Under the pieces are notes generated by a model. That model saw nothing but the letters and a program-made list of their open reading frames with translations. It had not been told where the DNA came from and did not search any database. A DNA stretch of 64,000 bases from DATBGS01 sp036557885 (GTDB taxonomy: Bacteria; Chloroflexota; Ktedonobacteria; Ktedonobacterales; DATBGS01). Made by a program: the position numbers and the translations under genes. Of this stretch, positions 15,622 through 24,636 are shown piece by piece. Each line of letters opens with the position of its first letter. Positions within the stretch are counted from its first letter, which is position 1. The stretch spans positions 1 to 64,000 of the forward strand of contig DATBGS010000043.1 of the NCBI GenBank assembly GCA_036557885.1, given 5' to 3'.

Positions 15622-16965
15622 ATGAGTAAAGTGCTGGCTGTCATTCTTGCAGGAGGCCAGGGCGAACGTCTCAGCCTGCTTTCGCAAAAGCGCGCCAAGC
15701 CTGCGGTTCCGTTTGCGGGCAAATACCGCATTATTGATTTTGCGCTGAGCAACTGCGCCAACTCCGGCATTACCGATATTGCTGTGCTGACCCAGTACCG
15801 CCCTCACTCGTTGCATGACCACATCGGCATTGGCCGACCCTGGGACTTGGACCGGCAGCAAGGCGGGATCAGGCTGCTCCAGCCCTATATTGGCCGCCAG
15901 GATTCGGATTGGTATCAGGGGACCGCCGACGCGGTATTTCAGAACCTGGACTATATTATGGAAGGCCGCTACGATCATGTCCTCATCCTGGCCGGTGATC
16001 ATATCTATCGCATGGACTATAGCTCGATGCTCGCCTTTCATCAGCAGCATAGTGCCGATGTCACGCTGGGGGCCGTCGTCGTGCCGCTGGAAGAAGGGCA
16101 TCGCTTTGGCATTCTGGAGGCCGATGCTGAAAGCAAGGTCGTCTCTTTTGAGGAAAAGCCGCCCAAACCACGCGGCACGCTGGGGTCAATGGGCATCTAT
16201 ATCTTTAACCGCGACGTGCTGACCCGCGTGCTGACCGAAGACGCCCGGCCCAGCAGCGCTGGCGGGTATGTGACGCAGCACGATTTTGGGCGCAACATCA
16301 TCCCAACCATGCTGGCGCGTGGCGAGCGTGTCTATGCCTATCCTTTTACTGGCTACTGGCAGGATGTGGGCACTGTGCAATCCTACTGGGAGGCGCATAT
16401 GGACCTGCTGGGGGACCGCCCCGCGTTTGATCTCTACGACCCCTCCTGGGTGGTTCACACGCGCAGCGAAGAGCGCCCGCCCGCCCATATCCAGAGTGGC
16501 GGGCAGGTCATCAGCAGCCTGATCTCGCATGGCTGTATCATCAAGGGGCGCGTCGAGCACAGCGTGCTTTCGCCGGGGGTGGTCGTTGAGGAAGGGGCAG
16601 TGGTGCGGGATTCGATCATCCTCTTTGATGCTCTGATTGGCGCGGGCAGCGTGATTGACCGCGCTATTGTGGATAAAGAAGTCGTCATTGGCAAGCAGTG
16701 CCAGATTGGTTTTGGGGATGATCTGGCGACGCCAAATGCGCTGGAACCCACCCGCCTGAACACGGGCATCACCCTGATTGGCAAGCGTGCCCGCCTGCCA
16801 GATGACCTGAAGGTGGGGCGCAACTGTAAGATCGGCACTGATCTGCGCCCGGAGGATTTTCCCAGCCACACCCTGGCAAGTGGTGAGACGGTGGAAGACC
16901 GCACCTTTACACATGGTTGGGAGCGCGAGGTAGCCAGGCGTAGGGCTACGGCGTCACAGGCGTAA
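15622..16965 (+). CDS. glgC: Glucose-1-phosphate adenylyltransferase GlgC
   Basis: Makes ADP-glucose from glucose-1-phosphate and ATP, the committed step of glycogen synthesis. The 447-residue product has LAGGQGERLSLL, AKPAVPFAGKYRIIDFALSN, GTADAVFQNL, the YRMDY segment and GYWQDVGTVQSYWEAH, with a left-handed beta-helix C-terminal domain. A GAGGTAAG site precedes the ATG. A TATAAT at 15565-15570 may be its -10. glgA follows after 13 bases. Confidence 0.95.
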   Translation: MSKVLAVILAGGQGERLSLLSQKRAKPAVPFAGKYRIIDFALSNCANSGITDIAVLTQYRPHSLHDHIGIGRPWDLDRQQGGIRLLQPYIGRQDSDWYQGTADAVFQNLDYIMEGRYDHVLILAGDHIYRMDYSSMLAFHQQHSADVTLGAVVVPLEEGHRFGILEADAESKVVSFEEKPPKPRGTLGSMGIYIFNRDVLTRVLTEDARPSSAGGYVTQHDFGRNIIPTMLARGERVYAYPFTGYWQDVGTVQSYWEAHMDLLGDRPAFDLYDPSWVVHTRSEERPPAHIQSGGQVISSLISHGCIIKGRVEHSVLSPGVVVEEGAVVRDSIILFDALIGAGSVIDRAIVDKEVVIGKQCQIGFGDDLATPNALEPTRLNTGITLIGKRARLPDDLKVGRNCKIGTDLRPEDFPSHTLASGETVEDRTFTHGWEREVARRRATASQA

Positions 16966-16978
16966 GCAGGTAAGCAGG

Positions 16979-18457
16979 ATGGCAAACGAGCGAAGTCTGA
17001 AGGTTTTGATGGTGGCGACTGAGGCCGTCCCTTTTGCGAAAGAAGGCGGGGTGGCCGATGTGATCGGCAGCCTGCCCAGGGAACTCGCGGCGCTGGGGCA
17101 CGAGGTTTCCATCTTTCTGCCGCGCTATGGGGTAATTGATGCCGCTCGCTGGGCGCTGGAGCCTACGGGCGCCACGCTGCTTGTCTCGCTATCTGGGGCA
17201 AATCAGACGGTGACGATCTGGCGGGCAACCCTGCCCGATTCATCAGTCACGGTCTATCTGCTCGATCATCCGGGGTTCTTCGGGCGGCATCAGCGCCTCT
17301 ATCTTGGCCTCGATCAGCGCGATGAGCAGCGCCGGTTTCTGCTCTTTTGCCGGGGACTGCTGGAAGCGCTGCCGCTGCTGCGTCTGGCGCCCGACATCTT
17401 CCACCTGCATGATTGGCAGGCTGCGCCTTGCGCGGCCTATCTGCGCACCACGCATCGGGCGCTGCTGCGCGGCGGGGCTGCGCGTATCATCTATACCATC
17501 CATAATTTGCAGTATCAGGGGCGCTGGGATCCATCTATTCTGGATGAGGCCGGGCTGAATCGCTCGCAGGTGTTCATCCAGAATGGCCTGGAGTTTTGGG
17601 GCGATGTCAACTGGATGAAAGCGGGCATCACCTATGCCGATGTGGTAACTACCGTGTCGCGCCGCTACGCCGAGGAGATTCAGACGTTTGAGTATGGCTG
17701 GGGCCTGGATGAAACCCTGTTCCAGCGCCATTCGCGTCTGGTGGGGATTCCCAATGGCCTGGATTGGGATGCCTGGAATCCGGCCACCGACAGCGAGATA
17801 CCCACCCGCTACACGGCGGCCAAGGCCCCGGCAGCCAAGGCTCGCAACCGCAAAGCGCTGCGCCAGGAGTTTGGCTTGCCCGACGACCCGGAGCGGCCTC
17901 TCATCGGTATAGTCAGCCGATTGGTTGACCAAAAAGGCTTCGATCTGCTGGCCGAAATTGCTGAGGAATTGCGCGCCCTCCCACTGCAATTAGTTGTGCT
18001 GGGGACCGGGCAAGCGCGTTACGAAGAACTCTTCCGTGAACTGGCGGCGAGTACCGACAACGTGCGGGCGCGCATCGGGTTTGATGCCGCCCTGTCACAT
18101 CGCATCTATGCTGGCTCGGATTTCTTTTTGATGCCCAGCGCCTTTGAGCCGGGTGGCCTGGGGCAGCTTATCGCGCTGCGTTATGGCACGCTGCCCATTG
18201 TCCACGCCACAGGCGGTCTGGCCGACACGGTGACTGATCTGGATGCCAATCCTGACCTTGGCAATGGTATCAGCTTCACACCGTATTCAGCCGCCGCGCT
18301 GCTCGATGCTTTGCGCCGCGCGCTGCATCTTTTTGCGCAGCGCGAGCGCTGGCCTGAACTGGTTGCGCGGGCAATGGCCTATGATTCGCGCTGGTCGGCC
18401 AGCGCCCGCGCTTATAGTGATCTGTATCGCCGCGTGATAGAGGCGTCGCTCTCTTAG
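16979..18457 (+). CDS. glgA: Glycogen synthase GlgA
   Basis: GT5 glycosyltransferase (492 residues) that extends alpha-1,4-glucan from ADP-glucose. Seen: the N-terminal KEGGVADV, the family's KxGGL ADP-glucose motif with Val in place of Leu; FHLHDWQ, YTIHNLQYQG, and the C-terminal catalytic PSAFEPGGLGQL. It is co-directional with glgC. pgi and a PfkB kinase are nearby, but no branching enzyme or glycogen phosphorylase is in the window. Confidence 0.95.
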   Translation: MANERSLKVLMVATEAVPFAKEGGVADVIGSLPRELAALGHEVSIFLPRYGVIDAARWALEPTGATLLVSLSGANQTVTIWRATLPDSSVTVYLLDHPGFFGRHQRLYLGLDQRDEQRRFLLFCRGLLEALPLLRLAPDIFHLHDWQAAPCAAYLRTTHRALLRGGAARIIYTIHNLQYQGRWDPSILDEAGLNRSQVFIQNGLEFWGDVNWMKAGITYADVVTTVSRRYAEEIQTFEYGWGLDETLFQRHSRLVGIPNGLDWDAWNPATDSEIPTRYTAAKAPAAKARNRKALRQEFGLPDDPERPLIGIVSRLVDQKGFDLLAEIAEELRALPLQLVVLGTGQARYEELFRELAASTDNVRARIGFDAALSHRIYAGSDFFLMPSAFEPGGLGQLIALRYGTLPIVHATGGLADTVTDLDANPDLGNGISFTPYSAAALLDALRRALHLFAQRERWPELVARAMAYDSRWSASARAYSDLYRRVIEASLS

Positions 18458-18462
18458 ACTAC

Positions 18463-18498
18463 TGTAAACGGTGTAAACGGTGTAAACGGTGTAAACGC
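18463..18498. repeat. Four tandem 9-base repeats after glgA
   Basis: The unit TGTAAACGG occurs three times exactly and once with a final C. Degenerate units containing AAACACTGTA continue to about 18530. Copy number is prone to slippage. The unit is too short and has no spacers, so it is not CRISPR. Confidence 0.85.
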
Positions 18499-18564
18499 CA
18501 TAAACACTGTAGAGACTACAAACACTGTAATCACCCCTGGTACATGCAATCTGGAGGAAGCAGC

Positions 18565-18999
18565 ATGACGGATTCACCCTTCGAGCGAGGTATGCAGGTC
18601 CGCAAGGAGGTGCTAGGCAGCGAATATGTCGAACAATCTCTGGCGCGCACGACAGACTTTGATGCCTACTTCCAGCAGTTCATTACGGAAACCGCCTGGG
18701 GAGGGGTCTGGGCGCGGCCCGACCTGGACCGGCGCACAAGAAGCCTGGTGACGATTGCGATTCTGGCAGCGTTGGGGCGTGAAGAATTGGCCCTGCATCT
18801 GCGTGCCAGCCAGAATGTTGGTGTTGACCCCCAGGAAATTGCCGAAGTGCTTCTTCATGTAGCCGTGTACGCGGGGGTGCCTGCGGCGAATACGGCTTTT
18901 AAACTGGCAAAGCAAACGCTTGCTCAGCATGCACCAGCCTCGGAAAAGCCAGCCTCGGAAAAGCGCGACTCCACACAAGCACATCAGGAGGGTCTATGA
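18565..18999 (+). CDS. pcaC: 4-carboxymuconolactone decarboxylase family protein (PcaC-like)
   Basis: A 144-residue protein of the carboxymuconolactone decarboxylase family, which makes beta-ketoadipate enol-lactone in protocatechuate breakdown. Seen: RRTRSLVTIAILAALGREELALHLRA split over adjacent helices, and EIAEVLLHVAVYAGVPAAN. The ATG at 18565 is chosen for the GGAGGA site 6 bases upstream. Its stop overlaps the pcaH start by 4 bases, which makes the pathway assignment strong. Confidence 0.9.
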   Translation: MTDSPFERGMQVRKEVLGSEYVEQSLARTTDFDAYFQQFITETAWGGVWARPDLDRRTRSLVTIAILAALGREELALHLRASQNVGVDPQEIAEVLLHVAVYAGVPAANTAFKLAKQTLAQHAPASEKPASEKRDSTQAHQEGL

Positions 19000-19724
19000 G
19001 CCAGACCGCGAACCAGATCACCATTGGCGACATCATTCGGGGAGATCGAGAAATCTTCCCGCCCTATCTGTACGAAGCCTATCAATCCACGCGCCGTAGG
19101 GCGCCTCTACTGCCGCTGATTGATGTGCCTATGACGCTCTCGGAATTGACTGGTCCCGGCCCCGCTATCAGCGCCGTGACGCCGGAAGACGCCGATCTCA
19201 CTCGCAATGCCGGAACAGGCGGTGAGGCGATTGGGCAACGCATCATCATGACGGGGCGCGTTTTGGATGAACAGGGAAACCCGATACCCCACACCCTTCT
19301 GGAAATCTGGCAGGCCAACGCTGCTGGCCGTTACCTGCACAAACGCGATCAGTGGCCTGGGCCGCTCGACCCAAACTTCCTGGGGATGGGGCGCTGTCTG
19401 ACGAATGAAGCAGGGGTCTACCGCTTCTTGACTATCCGCCCAGGCGCTTACCCCTGGAAGAACCACCCCAACGCCTGGCGTCCGGCCCACATCCACTTTT
19501 CGTTGTTTGGGCCGTCCATGCTGTCGCGCCTGGTGACGCAGATGTACTTTCCCGATGACTCGCTCCACGCGCTAGACCCGATTTTGAGCGCGCTACCCTC
19601 GGAGGCTGCGCGCCAGCGTCTCATCGCGGCTTATGACCACAGCGTGACTGAGCCGGAATGGGCGCTGGGGTATCGCTGGGATATTGTTGTGCGCGGCCCA
19701 GAGGCCACGCCATTCGAGTCGTAG
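18996..19724 (+). CDS. pcaH: Protocatechuate 3,4-dioxygenase beta subunit PcaH
   Basis: Iron-containing catalytic subunit of the intradiol dioxygenase that opens protocatechuate to 3-carboxy-cis,cis-muconate. The 242-residue product contains the ligand segments GRYLHKRDQ (Tyr), GAYPWKNHPNAWRPAHIHF (Tyr and the His-x-His pair), and the conserved ILEIWQANA-like LLEIWQANA. pcaG follows after a 74-base gap that contains a hairpin. Confidence 0.95.
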   Translation: MSQTANQITIGDIIRGDREIFPPYLYEAYQSTRRRAPLLPLIDVPMTLSELTGPGPAISAVTPEDADLTRNAGTGGEAIGQRIIMTGRVLDEQGNPIPHTLLEIWQANAAGRYLHKRDQWPGPLDPNFLGMGRCLTNEAGVYRFLTIRPGAYPWKNHPNAWRPAHIHFSLFGPSMLSRLVTQMYFPDDSLHALDPILSALPSEAARQRLIAAYDHSVTEPEWALGYRWDIVVRGPEATPFES

Positions 19725-19740
19725 CCACAAATGGAGCAAG

Positions 19741-19770
19741 AGACGGTCTTGGCAAGCAGCCAGACCGTCT
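19741..19770. repeat. Hairpin between pcaH and pcaG
   Basis: AGACGGTCT (19741-19749) and AGACCGTCT (19762-19770) form a stem with additional GGC/GCC pairs inside. It sits in the only sizeable gap of the dioxygenase operon and may affect mRNA processing or the subunit ratio. Confidence 0.55.
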
Positions 19771-19798
19771 TAGCAAGAGAAAAGGTAAAAGGAAGACC

Positions 19799-20410
19799 AT
19801 GAGCACCTTGCCTTTAACCGCTTCGCAAACCGTCGGCCCGTTTTTCTCTCCGGCGCTCTTGCGCGCAGACGCGGTTCGTCACGTGCTGACCCAGCCGGAA
19901 ACGGCTGGTGAGCGCGTGCGCATCGAAGGGCGCGTGCTGGATGGGGACGGCGTGCCTGTGCCTGATGCGCTGGTAGAAATCTGGCAAGCCAACGCGCATG
20001 GGCGTTATCATCATCCCACCGATCAAGGGCCTGCGCCGCTTGACCCTGCTTTTCTGGGGTTTGGTCGCTCTGGAACTGACGAGGATGGCAGCTACTGGTT
20101 CGAGACGATCAAGCCAGGGCCGGTGCCGTTTGACCAGGCGCGGATGCAGGCGCCGCATATCTGCGTCACTGTGTTTGCGCGTGGGCTGCTCAATCACGCG
20201 GTCACACGCCTGTATTTTGAGGACGAGCCAGCCAACACAGCGGACCCTGTTTTGCAGTGTGTGCCCGCTGACCGCAGACTAACCCTGCTGGCCCGGCGCG
20301 CCGCCAGCAGTGGGCCAGTTGAGGGAGGCGGGGGGGGAGATGAAAAAATCGTCTACCACTTTGACATCATCCTGCAAGGCGCGCAGGAGACGGCGTTCTT
20401 CAATTTTTAA
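19799..20410 (+). CDS. pcaG: Protocatechuate 3,4-dioxygenase alpha subunit PcaG
   Basis: Non-iron partner of PcaH (203 residues). It shares the intradiol fold (VEIWQANAHGRYHHP, FLGFGRSGTDEDG) but in place of the His-x-His metal pair it has PHICVTVFARG, as expected for the alpha subunit. The start at 19799 matches the family N-terminus TLPLTASQTVGPFFSPAL. A Gly-rich stretch near residue 180 is a small insertion before the C-terminal strand. Confidence 0.94.
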   Translation: MSTLPLTASQTVGPFFSPALLRADAVRHVLTQPETAGERVRIEGRVLDGDGVPVPDALVEIWQANAHGRYHHPTDQGPAPLDPAFLGFGRSGTDEDGSYWFETIKPGPVPFDQARMQAPHICVTVFARGLLNHAVTRLYFEDEPANTADPVLQCVPADRRLTLLARRAASSGPVEGGGGGDEKIVYHFDIILQGAQETAFFNF

Positions 20411-20456
20411 GAGAAAACAACACTCTCCTTAGTGAACACCCCTGAAAGGCGCCCAC

Positions 20457-21812
20457 ATGCCAGAGCCGCGCGATCTTCTGTTCAGTACGCCGGGTATGAC
20501 TGATGCCTTCTCGTCTGAGGCGCAGGTGCGGGCCATGCTTGCTTTTGAGGCAGCGCTGGCGCGTGCAGAAGCGCGTGCTGGCATCATCTCACAGGTGGCG
20601 GCGGATGTTATCGCGGCCAGTTGTCAGGTCGAGCTATTCGACGTTGCCGCGCTCTACCGCGAGGCTGCCGTTGCTGGAACCCCAGCAATTCCTCTGGTGC
20701 GCAGGCTCACGGCGCTCGTCAACGCTGAAGCGCAGAAGTTTGTGCATTGGGGTGCCACCAGCCAGGATGCGATTGATACCGCCTTGATGCTCCAGATGCG
20801 GGATGGACTTGACCAGCTTGTGGAGGGATTGCTTGGCGTGTGTGCCGGGTGCGCCGCGCTTGCTGAGCAGCACCGCCAGACGCTCATGGCCGGGCGCACG
20901 CTGCTTCAGCAGGCGCTGCCCATCACCTTTGGCCTCAAGGCCGCGCGCTGGCTGGCCCTGGCCGCGCGTCAGGTTGAGATGCTGCGCGAGGACCGAAAGC
21001 GCTTGCTGGCAGTGCAACTGGGCGGGGCGGCTGGCTCGCTGGCCTTTTTAGGTGACAAAGGGCTACAGGTGGCTGCGTTGCTCGCTGAAGAATTGGGGCT
21101 GGCTGCGCCTGCTTTGCCCTGGCATACCGAGCGTGATCGCGTCGCTAGAATTGCGGCATCGCTGGGCATCGTAGCCGGGGCAATGGCAAAAATCGCGGGC
21201 GATGTGCTGCTTCTATCGCAGACCGAGGTCAGCGAAGCAATGGAGGCTACCGCGCCAGGCAAGGGTACCTCTTCTGCCATGCCGCAGAAACACAATCCTG
21301 TGGCCGCGACCTTCGCTGTTGCCGCAGCGCGACAGGCTATTGGCATCGTGCCAGTAATATTGTCCGCGATGGCGCAAGAGCACGAGCGCGCTGCCGGGGG
21401 ATGGCAGGCGGAATGGGCCGCTGTTCCTGATCTGTTCTGTTTCACGGCGGGCGCCGTCGAACGTGTGCGCGAGGCAGTAAGCGGCCTCCAGATTGACACA
21501 GCGCGCATACAGGCCAACCTGAATCAGACCGGCGGATTGCTCATGGCCGAATCGTTGACAATGGCCCTGGCACCACAACTCGGCAGGCCAGAGGCGCAGC
21601 GCATTGTCGGCGCCGTCTGTGAGCAGGCGGTAACGTCAGGGATGACACTCCATCAGGCGGCCTTGCTGAACAGCGAGGTGCGGGCGATTCTCTCCCCGGA
21701 AGCGCTTGAGCGCGCTCTCGATCCCCGCAGCTATCTGGGCAGCACAGAAGCGTTGATTGACCGCGCGCTCGAAACATACCACCAGATACGGGCTGGTGGG
21801 GGTGAGGCATGA
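20457..21812 (+). CDS. pcaB: 3-carboxy-cis,cis-muconate cycloisomerase PcaB
   Basis: Fumarase/aspartase superfamily enzyme (451 residues) that lactonises 3-carboxy-cis,cis-muconate to 4-carboxymuconolactone, the substrate of PcaC. Seen: HWGATSQDAIDTA and the superfamily signature GTSSAMPQKHNP. It is the last gene of pcaCHGB; enol-lactonase and thiolase steps (pcaD, pcaI/J/F) are not in the window. It converges on the transglycosylase gene. Confidence 0.95.
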   Translation: MPEPRDLLFSTPGMTDAFSSEAQVRAMLAFEAALARAEARAGIISQVAADVIAASCQVELFDVAALYREAAVAGTPAIPLVRRLTALVNAEAQKFVHWGATSQDAIDTALMLQMRDGLDQLVEGLLGVCAGCAALAEQHRQTLMAGRTLLQQALPITFGLKAARWLALAARQVEMLREDRKRLLAVQLGGAAGSLAFLGDKGLQVAALLAEELGLAAPALPWHTERDRVARIAASLGIVAGAMAKIAGDVLLLSQTEVSEAMEATAPGKGTSSAMPQKHNPVAATFAVAAARQAIGIVPVILSAMAQEHERAAGGWQAEWAAVPDLFCFTAGAVERVREAVSGLQIDTARIQANLNQTGGLLMAESLTMALAPQLGRPEAQRIVGAVCEQAVTSGMTLHQAALLNSEVRAILSPEALERALDPRSYLGSTEALIDRALETYHQIRAGGGEA

Positions 21813-21846
21813 ACTGCCTGCCTGGGAATGCAGCATGGGACTGTCC

Positions 21847-22575
21847 CTAGAGACAGCCCAGGATGGCCGGAACATAATTGCGGGTTTCCCGCCCCAAATG
21901 CGAGAGCCAGTTCCAGGCATCGGACGGCCAGAGCGGGAGGCCAAACCAGGAAAAGCTGCGTGTCCAGGCCCCTTCCACCGCGCCCGCCCCGGCATTGTAG
22001 GCGGCCAGCATTAGCCCATAAGCGTAGCGGGCAGAGGCTCCGCCAAAGTGGTCTGCCAGGAGGCGAGCGCGCTGCGCATACTGGCCGATGCGCTGGGCAT
22101 CCAGGCGAGCGGCAGCGGCGGGCGCTTGCGAGGGGTCGCGCGGGTTGATTCCAAGCTCTGCGGCGGTTTCTGGCTCGAATTGGGCAATGCCAATGGCGCC
22201 TGCTGGACTCACGGCATCGGGGTCGAACCGGGATTCTTGCCAGATTTGCCAGGCGAAGACAGCGGTGTCAATTTGATTGCGCTCAGCTTCGCTTATGGCG
22301 ACGGCCAGCCAGCGCGAAGTGGTGGGCGGTGTTGTCGTGTGGCAGGTTGCCTGGCCGCTTAGCGCAAAGCCAGGCGACGTGGTGGGAAACGAAGCGCCGT
22401 CTGGGAGTGGAGCCAGGAGTGAGAAAGGGGCAAGCTGGCGGAGGAGCACGACTGCGGCGAGCACGCTGCCTAGCAGGGTAACTCCTATGGCAAAGAGGCC
22501 CAGCCAGAGGCAGGAAGGACGCTTTCTGGCTTGCTGGCCGGGCCAGCCTTGCGGGGAAAGAGGAGCAGCGCTCAT
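21847..22575 (-). CDS. Membrane-anchored lytic transglycosylase (SLT domain)
   Basis: A 242-residue protein with an N-terminal transmembrane segment (around residues 25-45) and an extracellular SLT lysozyme-like domain. Seen: WQESRFDPDAVSPAGAIGIAQF, with the catalytic Glu in QESRF and the GxxGxxQ turn, and LAAYNAGAGAVEGA near the C-terminus. It likely cuts peptidoglycan glycan strands during wall growth. The ATG at 22575 has GAGGGTT upstream. It is divergent from an ECF sigma gene. Confidence 0.9.
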   Translation of the reverse strand: MSAAPLSPQGWPGQQARKRPSCLWLGLFAIGVTLLGSVLAAVVLLRQLAPFSLLAPLPDGASFPTTSPGFALSGQATCHTTTPPTTSRWLAVAISEAERNQIDTAVFAWQIWQESRFDPDAVSPAGAIGIAQFEPETAAELGINPRDPSQAPAAAARLDAQRIGQYAQRARLLADHFGGASARYAYGLMLAAYNAGAGAVEGAWTRSFSWFGLPLWPSDAWNWLSHLGRETRNYVPAILGCL

Positions 22576-22787
22576 CAGCAACCCTCGGTAGAGGCGAGTA
22601 TACGGACATATCCGCCAAACAGTCTACTCTCAGCGCCTGACTTTCACAGTGAAATCGGCCATAGGTCCACTATCGCCTGCCTCACATTCCTCCCAACTTT
22701 TTCACTGTAACATTTTTTGGCTGAGCAGCGACTTGTTTCAGGAGAAAACAGTGTTCAGCTAGCAGAACCTGATGTTTGAGGAATCTC

Positions 22788-23348
22788 ATGGAACCAGCTT
22801 CGCCCGCTGCGGGCCAGGACGATGCCCCAGCAGCCGTGTTGTACCGGCAGCATGGCCCCTTCATTTTTGCCTGGCTGCTCAAACAAGCGCATTCCTGGGA
22901 GGATGCCGAAGACCTGCTGTTGGAGGTCTTTCTGGCAGCGTTTGAGCAGAATCGCCTGCTCGCTGTACCAGAAGAAAAGCGGCTGGCCTGGCTGCTGAGC
23001 GTGGCGCAGCATAAGCTGGTTGATTATTACCGGGTTTCCGCCCGGCGCCAGCAGGTGGCGTTGGATGCGGTGGCGGGGACGCTGGAAGCTGATGAAGCGC
23101 GCTCGCCGGAGGCGGTGGCCCTGCGCCACGAACGGCACGCCGATCTGCGCGCGGCTTTGCTGGCCCTGCCCAAGACGCAGCGCGAGGTGGTACAGCTTCG
23201 CTTTGGCGAGGGCCTGCGCTGTACCGAGATTGCGACGGTGCTGGGCAAGCGCGAAGGCGCAGTACGTATCCTGCTCTGGCGCGCCCTCACATTTTTGCGA
23301 ACGCGCTACAAGGGAGATCAGGAAGGAAATACCCGCGATGCGATATGA
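22788..23348 (+). CDS. ECF-type RNA polymerase sigma factor
   Basis: A 186-residue sigma-70 family protein with sigma2 (YRQHGPFIFAWLLKQAHSWEDAEDLLLEVFLAAF) split over residues ~22-56 and sigma4 (LPKTQREVVQLRFGEGL, then a helix-turn-helix ending EGAVRILLWRALTFLR). The ATG at 22788 has GAGGAA upstream. It overlaps the following membrane protein by 11 bases, which is the usual arrangement for a sigma factor and its anti-sigma. A TGTAACA-N16-CGAC pattern around 22707 might be an ECF-type promoter, weakly supported. Confidence 0.9.
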   Translation: MEPASPAAGQDDAPAAVLYRQHGPFIFAWLLKQAHSWEDAEDLLLEVFLAAFEQNRLLAVPEEKRLAWLLSVAQHKLVDYYRVSARRQQVALDAVAGTLEADEARSPEAVALRHERHADLRAALLALPKTQREVVQLRFGEGLRCTEIATVLGKREGAVRILLWRALTFLRTRYKGDQEGNTRDAI

Positions 23349-24519
23349 GGACGAGCCTGTGAATATGGGAGAGGGGCCGGACCTCCAGCACCTGGATGAG
23401 CAGATTGAGCAGGGCCTGCGTGCTTCCATGCAGGCGCAGCCCAACGGCCAGGACGCGCTGGACCCGGAACTCCTTCGAGAATTGCAAGCATTTTATCAGC
23501 CTCGCGGTCAGGCTTTTCATCAGGGATTGAATCGCGTGTGGAGCCGTCTGGAGCAGCATGGCGTTGCTTCGACGCAGCCGCGCAAGCTCCGCAGTGGATT
23601 CGCTGCTCACCCTGGCCTGCCGCAAGAAAGAATACCTCTTCATCCTGTGCAACGCTTCTTGCGCACCGGCCAACGCTGGACATCGCGTGCCAGCATCTTG
23701 CTTACTGCCGCGCTGCTCGTTGTGCTGGTCAGCGCGCTGACCGTTGGCCTGATTCTGGTGCATCACAACGGGAACAGCACGAATGGAGGCCCGCCGACCC
23801 CGACGGCAACTTCAATCCCGTCGCCCACCGCTGTGCCCTTCACCGTTACCAGCGTTGATCTCGCCGTGACGCCCGACAGCATTGCCGGAACGACGTGCGG
23901 GAGCACCGCCAGCTTCACCTACACCGCGACCTTCCATATTCCCGCAGGCACAGCCGGGGGAACGATTCAGTTTGAGTACACGCTGAATGGTGGGCGGTCC
24001 TCCACACCTGCCAGCGTGAATGTCGGCCCAGGTGAAACGACCCACACCTACACGTTTACCAGTTCGGGGACGCTTCCCCCTGATCACACCTATCCTGGGC
24101 TTGCCGAAGTGCTCGTAAACAGCCCCAATGTGGTCAATTCGCCGCAGGTGCAGCCAACTGGCTCTTGCAGCGCCGCCGCAGCCTTCAAGGTGACGGGCGT
24201 TGATATGGCGGTCAGCCCAACCAGCATTGCCGGGAAAGCCTGTGGCACCCAGCTTACCGTCACCTATACAGCGACCTTCCATATCGCTCCCAATAGCCCA
24301 GGCGGAACGATTCAATTTACATACACCATTAATAATGGGCGTGGAGCTACCCCGGCAAGCATAACAGTTGCCGCCGGACAGACAACGGCCACGTACAGTT
24401 TTACGTGGTCGGGTAAGCTCCCGCCTGATCATACCTCCCCGGAACCTGGCGGCATATCTGTAAGCAGCCCGAACCAGATCACCTCAGCGCTGGTGGGTCC
24501 GACGGGAACGTGCAGCTAG
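23338..24519 (+). CDS. Single-pass membrane protein with two Ig-like repeats, probable anti-sigma factor
   Basis: A 393-residue protein: cytoplasmic N-terminal ~115 residues, a transmembrane helix at about 117-142, a Pro/Thr-rich linker, then two related ~100-residue outside repeats starting FTVTSVDLAVTPDSIAG and FKVTGVDMAVSPTSIAG. Each repeat has two Cys and TYTATFHI, suggesting disulfide-stapled beta domains. No zinc-finger anti-sigma motif is visible, so the anti-sigma role rests on the 11-base overlap with the sigma gene and on topology. Confidence 0.75.
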   Translation: MRYEDEPVNMGEGPDLQHLDEQIEQGLRASMQAQPNGQDALDPELLRELQAFYQPRGQAFHQGLNRVWSRLEQHGVASTQPRKLRSGFAAHPGLPQERIPLHPVQRFLRTGQRWTSRASILLTAALLVVLVSALTVGLILVHHNGNSTNGGPPTPTATSIPSPTAVPFTVTSVDLAVTPDSIAGTTCGSTASFTYTATFHIPAGTAGGTIQFEYTLNGGRSSTPASVNVGPGETTHTYTFTSSGTLPPDHTYPGLAEVLVNSPNVVNSPQVQPTGSCSAAAAFKVTGVDMAVSPTSIAGKACGTQLTVTYTATFHIAPNSPGGTIQFTYTINNGRGATPASITVAAGQTTATYSFTWSGKLPPDHTSPEPGGISVSSPNQITSALVGPTGTCS

Positions 24520-24636
24520 AAGCAGCCTCACCTTCTCTGTCTGTTCCTTGACAACCGCCAGGCCAGATGCGACCTTGATAGCACATCGTCCTTCAGTTCC
24601 GGCTGAGATCGTTGCACAAGGGAGGCAAAATCTGGT

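Noticed and set aside
18463..18498. CRISPR-like array
   Set aside because: Repeats are 9 bases and directly adjacent, with no spacers and no cas genes.
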